Assembly: GCA_030142905.1 (NCBI GenBank)
Contig: JASJOG010000252.1
Location: forward strand, 124,501 to 188,500
DNA from: Heliopora coerulea
Lineage: Eukaryota; Cnidaria; Anthozoa; Scleralcyonacea; Helioporidae
Direction: 5' to 3'
DNA length: 64,000 nucleotides
Positions 43,550-54,319 of the stretch are shown here, in pieces (position 1 is the stretch's first letter; each line of letters starts with the position of its first letter). The translations under genes were made by a program, and so were the position numbers. Under the pieces are notes generated by a model, which saw nothing but the letters and a program-made list of their open reading frames with translations, did no database searches and was not told the origin of the DNA.

Positions 43550-45765
43550 TGACTAGGCATCTCACCTTTATATTTCACTGTTTTGTATGTGTTCCATGAC
43601 TCTGTTCCGATTACATTTTCCTCAAGCCTTTATTTTCTCCTAGTACTTCATTGTTTTATGTGTTCGAAGACTCAGTTGTAGGTAACATTTTCCAGCAGTT
43701 TTGACTCAAATAAGTTACTTCATTATAATTCACATCTTGTTTTTTTGTAGCCGTATATGTTAATGTAGTGATTTGTCTTCCTTGTTCCTAAACAGAAATG
43801 AGTAAATACTCTCAACATTAACTTACATGAACTGTAAAAACTGCAAACTTTACGCAACCGATGGTGGTCTCTAACTTCAGCGCAAATAATTAGGGCTGCA
43901 CTGGATACTGGATTTGCCGGATAGTGAAGGAAAGTCCGGCCGGATACCATAATATTCAGTTTTGCCCAAGATTATTGCTCTCGTATGTAACTGTTAGAGC
44001 TACACTGTGGAGACTGTTATTGGTTATTACACAGAAATATATGCTGAATTGCCTCTAGACTATATTGAAGATGTCACTTATTTCAAACAGCATTTGTACT
44101 AAATCTGTGATCACAATGGCTCGATGTGATCTCCGACAAGGTCTACAGTTATAATCTTAAAATTAATACAAATAGCAAGCGGAAGATATGGACAAAGCCA
44201 TTGAACAAAGTAATGGGGAAAATATGGTTTTTTTAAAGTTTCACATTCTCATTTCTGGCTCCGAACAAATGCGTAGAGAAAGAGTTAACGCTGTACGTTT
44301 TTCATTATTGGCGCAAGAACATATTCACGCCATCCTGCATATTGCAATCTTCAATTAATAGTTTATGCATTTTGTATATGGTGGTTTAATAAATGGACTA
44401 GAAACTAGCCAGCAACCAGCTACTTTTGTGCCCTTTTTGTGCCCTTTTTGTGCATTCAATCAGTGCATTTTTGTTGAAAACTGAATCAAATAAATATCCG
44501 GCCGGATGCCGGATTGTGAAATTTCTCACTATCCGACCGGATACTAAACCGGTGCACCCCTACAAATGATTGATTTGATCGACGACCTGAGAACAGGAAT
44601 TCAACCTCACTGCTTGATGCTGAACTACAATGAAAAGTTATGCAAAATCTGCCGTCCATTTTCTGCCATTTAATGCATGGCATTGACGTTACCTTGGAAC
44701 AGGTACCTTTGAGCACAGTATGACTACAATCATTCACTCACTTGGCATCTCACCTTTATTTCACTGTTTTGTATTTGTTCCATGATTTTGTTCCTGTCAC
44801 ATTTTTCTCAAGCCATTTTTCCCAATACTTCATTTCACTGTTTTACATGTGTTCCAAACATCTGTTCTAAGTAACATTTTCCATAAGGCTTTTGACTCAA
44901 ATCCGATACTTCAATATCTTTCGTATCTTGTCTTTTTTGTAGCCATATATATTAATGTAGTGATTTGCCTTCCCTATTCCTAAACAGAAATGAGTAAATA
45001 CTCTCAATATTAACTTACATGAACTGTAAAAACTGCAAACTATATGCAAGCAATGGTGGTCTCCAACGTCTGCGCAAATAATTAATTGGGTCGACAACCT
45101 GACAACAGGAATTCAACCTCACTGCTTGATGCTGAACTACAAAGAAAAGTTATGCAAAATCCTCCGTCCATTTTCTGCCATTCAATGTATGGCATTGACA
45201 TTACCTTGAAACAAGTATTTTTAAGCACCGTATGACTCCAATCTTTCACTGACTTGGCATCTCACCTTTATTTCACTGTCTTGTATTTGTTCCATGATTT
45301 TGTTCCTGTCACATTTTTCTCAAGCCTTTTTTCCCAATACTTCATTTCACTGTTTTATATGTGTTTCAAGACTCTGCTCTAAGTAACATTCTCCACAAGA
45401 CTTTTCTCTCGAATACGTTACTTCAATATCTTTCGCATCTTGTCTTTTTTGTAGCCATATATGTTAATGTAGTGACCTGTCCTCCGTGTTCCTAAACAGA
45501 AATAAGTAAATACTCTCAACATTAAACTACATGAACTGCAAAAACTGCAAACGTCATGCAGGCAATGCTGGTTTCCAACGTCTGCCTAAATGATTGATTT
45601 GATCCATGATCTGAAAACAGGAATTCAACATTTCAACCTCACTGCTTAATGCTGAACTACAAGGCAAAGTTATGCAAAATCCTCAGTACATTTTGCCATT
45701 CAATGTATGGCATTGACGATACCTTGGAAAAGGTACCTTTTTGGGCACTGTATGACTCTAATCTT
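43550..45765 (-). repeat. three tandem copies of a roughly 510-bp exon-bearing unit
   Basis: The units begin with GGCATCTCACCTTTA at about 43555, 44750 and 45255. The first is lengthened by the hAT insertion at 43891-44562, and without it all three are about 505-515 bp. On the minus strand each has an acceptor (CTGTTTAGGAA), an exon-like piece homologous to the exon at 42054, and a short TVLKGTCSK-like exon before a GTAACG-type donor. Most frames are broken. They are decayed tandem duplicates of the segment at 41490-42150. Confidence 0.75.
43891..44562. mobile_element. non-autonomous hAT element
   Basis: The left end TAGGGCTGCACTGG and the right end, read inward as TAGGGGTGCACCGG, both continue to CGGATAGTG. 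Flanks are CAAATAAT (43883-43890) and CAAATGAT (44563-44570), an 8-bp duplication with one difference. The interior has GCCGGCCGGAT repeats near both ends and no transposase. The tandem neighbour at 45060-45090 shows the same site without the insertion. Confidence 0.85.
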
Positions 45766-45769
45766 CTAT

Positions 45770-46610
45770 CTCTTCAATGCCTTTGTGACTACACAGAATT
45801 CAAGATATCACTGGTAACGCACTTGTAGTTGCAAACCTTTCAAATAGATACCTGGTTTAAAAAACCATGGAGTGGTCCATGTATAGACCATGCCATTTAC
45901 ATGACGCTTGTGTTCATTGAATTCTCATTTATTGAAAGATGATAAAAATCTCTCATCGTGGAAGAGATAACTGTATATTGCAGATGTAAACAATTGTAGA
46001 TGTAAACAAACATGGCTACCTTGATGTCACATGAAAACTACCTATCAATGATAGTTATTAGGAACTAGTTCTGTTTAATTGATAAAGAGAATGGATGAAA
46101 TTCGTATGTTTAAGTGCAGGGACAGAGGATAAATTCTTTTCTGGTTTAAAAATAATCTCAAAACAGGATCAACATAACTGTAGTTCTCAAGGTCTGGGAA
46201 TTAATTAGTCTGCAACAGGCAAAAGATTCTGGACATTCAATTTTACAAAAATAAACCCATTGTATTCATCAGATTACACTAAAATGTTTTCACAGAAAAC
46301 ATTTACTAGACTTAATAGTCGAAGGGTCTTGAAGGTTATTTCTAGTGATCAAATTACACAGATTAAATTCTAATTTTTGTGAAGGTTGTTGCTTAGGAGA
46401 TTAAAATGATAATACCAAATATACTGCTGAGTTTTTTTCAATGGAAGGAGTGTACAAAAATTGAAATTTAGAAAAATTTGTTTTAAGAACCAGAGAATTG
46501 CAGCAAACCTTTGCCAATAAATTTAGGAAATGGTCTAATAAGTTATTCTTCTAGAACTTTCACCTCCCATTTTCTTTAAAAACAATTTTTGATATAATAA
46601 TTTTTAGGAT
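45770..46610. other. intergenic, nothing defined
   Basis: No gene, RNA gene or repeat ends seen. Confidence 0.4.
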
Positions 46611-46617
46611 TTTCCAA

Positions 46618-46802
46618 CGTTAAAAATCTTTAAAATAAATAAAAAACAATGTTTCAAACTGTTTAGCTGTTCTTCAGGTGTCCTGCAGTTGCTATTCTCG
46701 TATCTTATTATCAAAATATTAGCAACTGCAAAACACCTGAAGAAGAACAGCTAAGCCATTTAAAATGTTGTGTTTATTTTATTTATTTTAAAATATTTTA
46801 AC
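46618..46802. repeat. foldback element
   Basis: GTTTAGCTGTTCTTCAGGTG and CACCTGAAGAAGAACAGCTA-like arms, plus AAAATAAATAAA/TTTATTTATTTTA ends, form a fold of about 185 bp. The plus-strand CACCTGAAGAAGAACAGC resembles the ends of the element at 62407 and may belong to the same class. Confidence 0.75.
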
Positions 46803-49800
46803 CTCTGAACATCCTAAAGATTATATTAAAAGCTGTAAAAAATTGTTGCAAAAAATTAATAGTTTGCAGAATGTTTCCTAGTTTGACACATGAAAAGCAT
46901 GGGTAGCAGATGCAGATCATGGTTCTCAGAAGTTCAACTACTTGGAAAAAAAACATTTAGAAACATTTTCTCTTCACAGGAAGCAAGTTTGACTCCAATC
47001 TTTCCATCATAAATTTTGCAGGAAATTATTATTTCATTATTGCTTTTTGGAAGTGCTGTATAAGTCATGTACTTTATCTAGAATAACTGCTATGTCCTTC
47101 CAACATAATATGGTCCTTTCATGTTTACTCTGGCTAATGTCAGATGATCATATCACCAGAGGGAGACATTTGAAAGTCTGGTTAAGCATTGTTACTAAGT
47201 GTTACAGTATTGACATCATTAATTAGGACAATATAGGTCTTGGTTTTGCCATAACCAAATATCCAACTGCCCAGCATTTCCTTACCTTTGAGAGGAACTT
47301 TGTAGAACCTGCCTCCTTCACTGTATATCTGTTGATACTGTAATGTAGCATTTCAATGGAAATTTATTGTCATGGGATCCAACGTTTCAATATACCATAC
47401 TTGGTCATTGATGTACCCAGTGTTCATGGCAAATCAGGGAAGTTTATTGCTCACTTTCCTCTACAACCCAGTTAAATGGTATGTATCATGCCTCACACTT
47501 TCTTCTACCATATTTCAAGGTCATTTCAAGGATATTTCATGGTATCAATAAGCAGTCTTTACTTCTCATGGAGCTAGATACCAAAAGAACAAATGCAAAT
47601 TATAAATTTAATAATTGATGTATGTGAATTTGAGCAGATGTTTAGAAACTTCATAAACTTTTTATTAATTTACTCCAATGAAAGAGAATTTTTCTTTCGT
47701 GGTTTTTGACAATCAGTACAAACACAACTGACTTGAGCAATGATCTACCATATCCCAACAGTAACTACTAACCCCACCAACACTTCACCAAATTCAACAA
47801 AGACTTGCATGCTTAGCAATTTCTACATTTATACACCATCATCATTGTTAATTCACTAAAGCATCACAAAATTGTGTATAACCATGTCTTTCTTTATACT
47901 CATCTCATACCATTAACAAGAAGAAACACAAGCACAAGTTCTGATGCAATAAACCAAAGAGCTCAAACCAATATTCATTACTGGAGGTCTCACCCTCAAA
48001 TCAGGAACAAATTCAAGAGCATTTTTAAAAGTAAATTCAGAGGGTGAAAGCTGATGCATATATTTGCTTTTTTAAGATGATAAACAGTGTGATCTCATTA
48101 TTTTGGTACAAAAGTAATATCTATAAATTAAATAACTAAAATTTCTAAATACAACACACAAATAGTTTCATTATTTGAAATTGGTGGTTTAGGCAAGGTT
48201 CCATTGTTGGTGGTGCTACAAGCATAAAATTCAAGCACTTTTTGGGGATCTTCATTGACAATCACAAACTTTCCAGGGCATTCTTTTTTTTGGTTTTCTT
48301 GTTTGTTTTTTTTTTTAAATCCAAGTACTTTCAAGGATTTTCAAGGATCAAATGAACCCTGGAAAGTAATCCTATCACAACAAGTTTCACCAATGTTGTA
48401 TAGATATCTTTAATGGACATTAACCTAGTTTACATCATGGAATTAGGTGGAATGTCCACAATTTGCATTTAGTTTTTTATTTAGCACTAAACTTGTGACT
48501 GAAAACCTCACCTGTGAAATCCCTGCTGATGGAGCTCCAACTAGATTGATGGAATCACTTGGCTATATGGTTGCACTTGGCTACATGGCTACATTTGGCT
48601 ACACTTGGCTACACAGTTGCACGAGGCCAGGTGCGGAAACATGTGTGAATGGAATTGTGGAATGGAGACTGGAAACCCCGCCCCTCCAATCCTATGGCAG
48701 CTTTCGATCACGCGGCACCCATCATAGATGGTGCACCATCACCTTGCCAGCCGAGGTCTTCAGAGCGTTGGGTCCCGGTCGATGTATGTGAACTGAAAAG
48801 TCAAAGGGGATACAAGGAAACGTTTATGAGGTGGTTCAGTTTGTCTGTGGCCGGCACATGAGAGCTGCTCGTTCGGATCCTTTTAGGTGGAAGTCTACGC
48901 ATCGTGAAATGCACCCGATCACCACCGGTAAGGTCTTTTGGCCATAAGCTCTGTGTGTGTGCTACTCTGTGTCAGACACTGGTACGTGTTTGTATTGTAT
49001 TTTGAGAGTGGGATAGGGGCGCCTCATGTGCAGGTTTGCGTGGGATATTATTCTCATGACTGACGACTCGAATGACATGAATACCATGGTCGAGTGAAGT
49101 TCAGCAAACTTGATTTTCAAAATCATCCGGGTAGAACGTTTCCATGGTTTTATTGCACAAAGCCACTGCTCTACAAAAAAACATCAAAGCAACTTGCTCA
49201 TTTCCTCTCTAAAGTCATATTCTGAAAAATGAAAGCTATGTTGCATCAGAATTCTAATGTACTAAAAATACATGCAGTAGACTAAATCTCAATAATAAAT
49301 GTTTTAGATGCTTAAGTCATTACATACTTAAAAAGAAAAAAGCATAACCTGCTTACATTAAGGATTGATATCATTGTTGATGTTAGAGCAAAAACAAGTA
49401 ATCCCATTATCTAATCAAGGCATTTCTCCACTAGCATTTTTTTTTGACAATTAACTTTCACCACAAGATCATAAACAGTTAACCTAGGTGTTATGTAAAC
49501 CTTTCAATAATGTCAAGACCTGGGTAGACAAAAGGAACCAGATGCTGGCCAGAAATCTGAGGAAAAACTCAAATTTACTGATTTTATTTAATTTTTTCTG
49601 TCAATTTAACTCTTCACTAACACAATCTAAATGAAATTGTTGGTTAGGTGTGACTGTTTAACATCCCAGTGTTTTTTTTCAATAGCATTTGCTCTTCTAA
49701 TGGACCTCTGTACTAATTCCAGATCTAAAATTAACTCATTAACTCCTCTTGATGAGTAAAATCATCTAGCATTATCCAAAATAAAATTATAAACTGTGGC

Positions 49801-50150
49801 CTTGCCACTTAATGGGTCAATTACCACCTATTTCATGCAATCTATCTGCTCTTCCAGTATCCTATATCCCCTAAAATTTCATCTTTTAAGTGAGATAAAA
49901 TTGTTGTGTATACAGGATATCAGAAGAATGAATAGATGGCATGAAATTTTGGACAATGGGATAGCTGTATCCCATTATTGCATAACCAATAATGTGGCTA
50001 TATTCCTTCTCATTACCCTGAAGTGTTGACTTCAGCAAAAATATAATTTGAAAATACTATTTTATCTATATTATAAAACATTTGCTTCACCAAAATGCCC
50101 GGAGACAAAAATGCTCTATTGTGATATAAATATAATAGCACAGCAAATAC
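46803..50150. other. long AT-rich stretch without recognised genes
   Basis: Besides a short tandem repeat of ACTTGGCTACATGGCTAC-like units at 48556-48618 and a GC-richer patch at 48620-48960, I see no exon with credible splice sites and no transposon termini. The ORFs at 48447-48861 are not convincing. Confidence 0.4.
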
Positions 50151-50650
50151 AGTAACTTTTGAATAAAACCATTGTGGAGACATAATACTTTAAGAAAAGT
50201 TTAATACTGACATTTTGTTAATCAACCAGTAACATCTTCAGAGTAGGGTGAATTAATTACTAGTTCAGTGAGGCTTAAGTAGCTAATGTGTAACAAAAAT
50301 AGTTGGTAACAGGCAATGAGAAAAGGAATGCTAATGAGAGTAGCGGAGTGAGAAAGTGGAAAGGAAAAAAGAAAAAAGCCAGGGGTGATGACTAGATCAA
50401 ATTAATACAAGGAGAGGAAGGACAAGAAAAAAATTTAAAAAGTTCCAAAGGAAATGATCAAATGTTGGGGTGGAGTGAGGGTTTTAATTTAGATATGAAT
50501 AAGCTGTCTCAGAGGAGGACATCAAACTGGCAAAAGCTGGTCATCATGACCAGTCTGTTTCTTGCGAGCTAGGATGCTGGAGAGTGTGGCGTGTAAAAGT
50601 GGTTTTTCCACGTAGGCCAAAGTAGCTGCGTGTTCAGAGATCCTATGTAA
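50150..50650 (-). pseudogene. Penelope-like element remnant with decayed hammerhead-like end
   Basis: On the minus strand, 50241-50209 reads CTGAAGA, then TGTTA/TAACA arms, then AAAATGTC where GAAATGTC would complete a hammerhead core. Sequence at 50640-50515 on minus encodes ISEHAATLAYVEKPLLHATL-like residues, loosely like the GIY-YIG region of Penelope elements. It is heavily decayed, so the assignment rests mainly on the terminal motif and its resemblance to 57965-57997. Confidence 0.4.
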
Positions 50651-50865
50651 TAAGTATAATAATAAGTAGTATGTCATAGATATGTAAGATCTCAGACTAA
50701 GTGGTAAACAATCATTAAAACAAGAAAAGCTAGAAATCTAACATGAGTGCCAGGAGATAATACAAAGTTAGATATGTAGAAAGGCTTATGAAAATAGTTT
50801 AGTAATCTGTTGTCAGATTTGAAAACCATGATATCTGGTGTGTGGTAAAATTGATGCAACTAACA

Positions 50866-51330
50866 ATTTTGGAGCCATAGTTATTTAAAAACAATGCTCT
50901 AAACTTGGATGAAAAATTGCAACAGGCTAAAATGGGAAATGCTACTTACTTCCTGGATATCTTTGATTTGATTTCTTCTTAAAACTATCATTGACAGGAT
51001 TCAAGTACAACATCAGCATTTTGACTGTTGTTAATGTAATTTTCAGTGGCTTGCCATTTCAGTCTTTTTCACTGTCTTGTACATGTTCCAAGAATTTGTT
51101 CATGTCACATTTCCCACAAGCTTTTTGTCTCAAATACTTCATTTTGCTGTCTTTCATGTGTTCCAGGACTTTGTGCTATGTCACATTCTCAACAAGCTTT
51201 TTGCCATAAATAGTTTATTTTGTCACCTTTCACATCTTGTGTTTTCTGTAGCCATATTATGTCAATGTGGTGATATTGTTGTCTCAAGTTCTTTACTTTG
51301 TCATCTTCAAATCTTGTGGTTTCTATAAAT
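50866..51330 (-). repeat. dispersed copy of the exon-bearing segment
   Basis: It matches 52312-52745 at about 1.44 kb distance: both start TTTTGGAGCCATA and share GGGAAATGCTACTTACTT and the exon-like remainder. Within it a unit of about 75 bp (CCACAAGCTTTTTGTCTCAA ... TTCATGTGTTCCA) is repeated in tandem, which looks like internal amplification of the exon. Confidence 0.65.
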
Positions 51331-52310
51331 TTCAAAGGAAGGGAATTGTAAAATCATCAAACTAATATTGAAACAGTCAAATCAGTGAAACCAACATTGA
51401 AAATGGAGAGATGAGCAATTAATCTGATTAAAAAAGCAAGGTGTCCCATCATTTTCTGCAATGATTGTCACTTCTTCATTTTATTCTTTTTAATTATTTT
51501 GTGTGTATTAAAATAACGTAATTTTTTTATAATTTCTGCAACAAAATGTACCAAATTTAAATTAAATTTGTAGTTTTAAGTTGGAAAATGTCAGGATCAA
51601 AAATTAATCCATCAAATTTTCTGTATTTGCTATATCTTAAAGCAATCATACAGTTGTGACTTCCAAAATATAATGGAACTTTTTACCTATGTCATCTCAG
51701 GCCTTTAAAAGCACATTACATTTGCATTTTTGATCAAATACTTCAATAACAGGTTATCATCACTGCAGTTAATGTCAACAAATTCTTATCTCTTGTGAAA
51801 TGAATTTTTAATTATGTCCAACTGTAAAGTTTCATTCTTTCCATGGCTGTGCAAAATACTCATACTTGAGGAGTCCCTTAAGGTACTGAGTCAATTAGCA
51901 CAATTTTTACTCACAGGACAGTAAAGAAGCTAGTTGCTGCATGCTCTGATGAAGCCTGAGCAGTTCATGTTCAAAGCCATTGGGCTTTCCTCCTTGCAAT
52001 CATTTTTCATGTGAAAGTCTTGATTGCAACATCACCTCTGTTCATCATGTCACCAAAACAGAAATTTTATTGCCATGGGCATCGATAAGTAAATAAATAA
52101 AAAATCTACTTCCTGGGCAAGGAGACCGTTCTAAGGAAAGACTTGAAAATGAGAAGATGTAGCTCATTTTCAATTAAAATTCAGCAGCAAAAAATGACAA
52201 TGTTCCATTACCCCAGTAATTTGTCCTCCCCTTTTTTCAGTTGTGATAATTATTTCTATTCATAAGAAAGCACAAAAAAGAAAGCAGTTTTTTTTTCTTG
52301 TAGCTTAGAA
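51331..52310. other. spacer between duplicated segments
   Basis: AT-rich; no gene, RNA gene or transposon ends recognised. Confidence 0.4.
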
Positions 52311-52311
52311 A

Positions 52312-52800
52312 CTACCAATTTTGGAGCCATAATTATTTAAAAAATGCTCTAAATTTGAAGGAAAAAATGCAATAAATTAAAATGGGAAATGCTACTTACT
52401 TTCTGGATATCTTTGGTTTCTTCTTAGGACTATTGTTGACAGCATTTAAGTACGTCGTCAGCATTTTTACTTTTGTTAATGTAACTTTCAGTGACAAGGC
52501 ATCTCAGCCTTTTTTTCATTGTCTTGTACTGTATATATTCCAAGAATTTGTTCATATCACATTTCCCACAAGCCTTTTCTCTCAAATACTTCATTTTGTT
52601 GTCTTTCATGTGTTCCAGGACTTTGTTTTAGGTCAAATGAATACTTTATTTTGTCATCTTTCACATCTTGTGTTTTCTGTAGCCATATTATGTCAATGAT
52701 GTGATATACATTCCTTGTTCCTAAACAAAAATAAGCAAGTACTATTAAGATATAACTTACATGTACTGCAACAACTGCAAAACCTTTCACATATGCAAGC
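52312..52800 (-). repeat. dispersed copy of the exon-bearing segment
   Basis: It retains CCTTGTTCCTAAACA (acceptor side on minus) near 52712 and a minus-strand open stretch with ERQQNEVFERKGLWEM, comparable to ERWQFKVFETKKAGGV of the exon near 42000. The frame breaks on both sides. Confidence 0.6.
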
Positions 52801-53269
52801 AATAATAGTCTACCATCATCACAAGGTTCCAGAAATTGGTTGTAAAAGAGATACGCAAACTATATATTTTATTTACAAGAGTATATTTACATTATCACTT
52901 CCCACACCCCACTCAGTGTCTAACACTTCTTGTCTCTGCTAACCCAATAAAAAAAACGAAAACAAAATGTCCACGCAACCACACCCATGTATGTTTGGGT
53001 GTGCTACACAAAAAGTGTTTCAATATCAACATAATCAACAGAATTTCTTACAACCATCTGAACAAAAAAAGGGTTCAACACTACCTCCTTAACCCATTAA
53101 GGGGCAAAGGTGCACTTTAGTGTTTTTACTCTGGATAATGTCAGACAATTTTACTTGCTGATGGATGATGCCAGAGGTAATAAGTAATATGAAGAAACAC
53201 ATAAAGAAGTTAGCATTAATTTCATTACATGGCACTAAACATGCACAATATAACCATTGTGATAGGTAT

Positions 53270-53580
53270 AATTTAACAATGTAATTTTCAGTGGCTCATC
53301 ACCTCACCTTTATTTCATTGCCTTGCACTGGTTTCAAGAATAATATGTTCAAGTCACATTTTCTACAAGCCTTCTGTTTCATATTCTTCATTTGATTGCC
53401 TTTTATATGCTCCAAGACTCTGTTCTAGGTCACATTTTCCACAAGGCTTTTGTCTTCAGTGATTTATTTCACCACTTTTCACATCTCCTGGTTTTTGTAG
53501 CCATATGTGTTAATGCAGTGATACATGGTATGCCTTCCTCGTTTCTAAACAGAAGTAAACACTCTCAACCAGTGTCTTAG
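53270..53580 (-). repeat. dispersed copy of the exon-bearing segment
   Basis: It shares TTTTCAGTGGCTCATCACCT, the CACATTTTCCACAAGGCTTT unit and the TTCCTCGTTTCTAAACAG acceptor side near 53535. It is degraded, with no open frame. Confidence 0.55.
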
Positions 53581-54268
53581 CTAGCCACCGTTGACTGGGG
53601 GGTGCTGACAGAAAACTTCTGAATTGGGTCATCTAATTTCCAAATCACATTACTCAATTTTGATGTTTTGCGCACTTCTCCAGTAATAAATTAACTGTAA
53701 AATGAGTCAGTTATTAACAGTTCGCTTCAATAATAAACAAAAGCAACAGGAATGCTGATTAAATCTCCTGTGTGAATGTCATTTTTGGAACATGGAAAGA
53801 AAATTCCATTTTTGAAAAACTGCATGAGAAACCATGCAGCTAAGTAATTAAATTATAGGAGTAATTAAGTGGTTTTGCTTTAACTTCATTGAGCTGTTAA
53901 TTTTTCAAGGAACTGGGTAAGATCTTAAGTCTTAAATTGGTACGATATCTGCTCAGGCTGATACTGATACTACTAGTTGTATTTTTGGTTTATTCATGAC
54001 AGCAGCAATTGAGCAGTGACTGATTTAAAGATGTAAAGTCAGACAAATAGAAGTTCAAATCGTACCTATTTGATTAACTGAATATCTCCGCAAGTATAAC
54101 AAATTCACCTGATGCCTATACGGTCGTTTCGCATCTCTGGCAAACAGTTACAGTCCACAATAACTGTTTCGTAACCACCAGTTCGCTTGAATTTTCGAAC
54201 AAGCCTTCTTTAAAGGTCTGATACAAAGATTCTTGAAGCTCACTTGTACTCGTGGACACGTGGTCCTA

Positions 54269-54313
54269 GGTAACAGCCTCCACGTGTCCTGTGGTCACGT
54301 GGAGGCTGTTACC
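54269..54313. repeat. perfect 18-bp stem hairpin
   Basis: GGTAACAGCCTCCACGTG and its exact complement flank the nine-base loop TCCTGTGGT. The stem contains two CACGTG E-box-like sites. A further CACGTGG lies just upstream near 54257. It could be a regulatory site pair or a small foldback. Confidence 0.7.
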
Positions 54314-54319
54314 AGTCCC

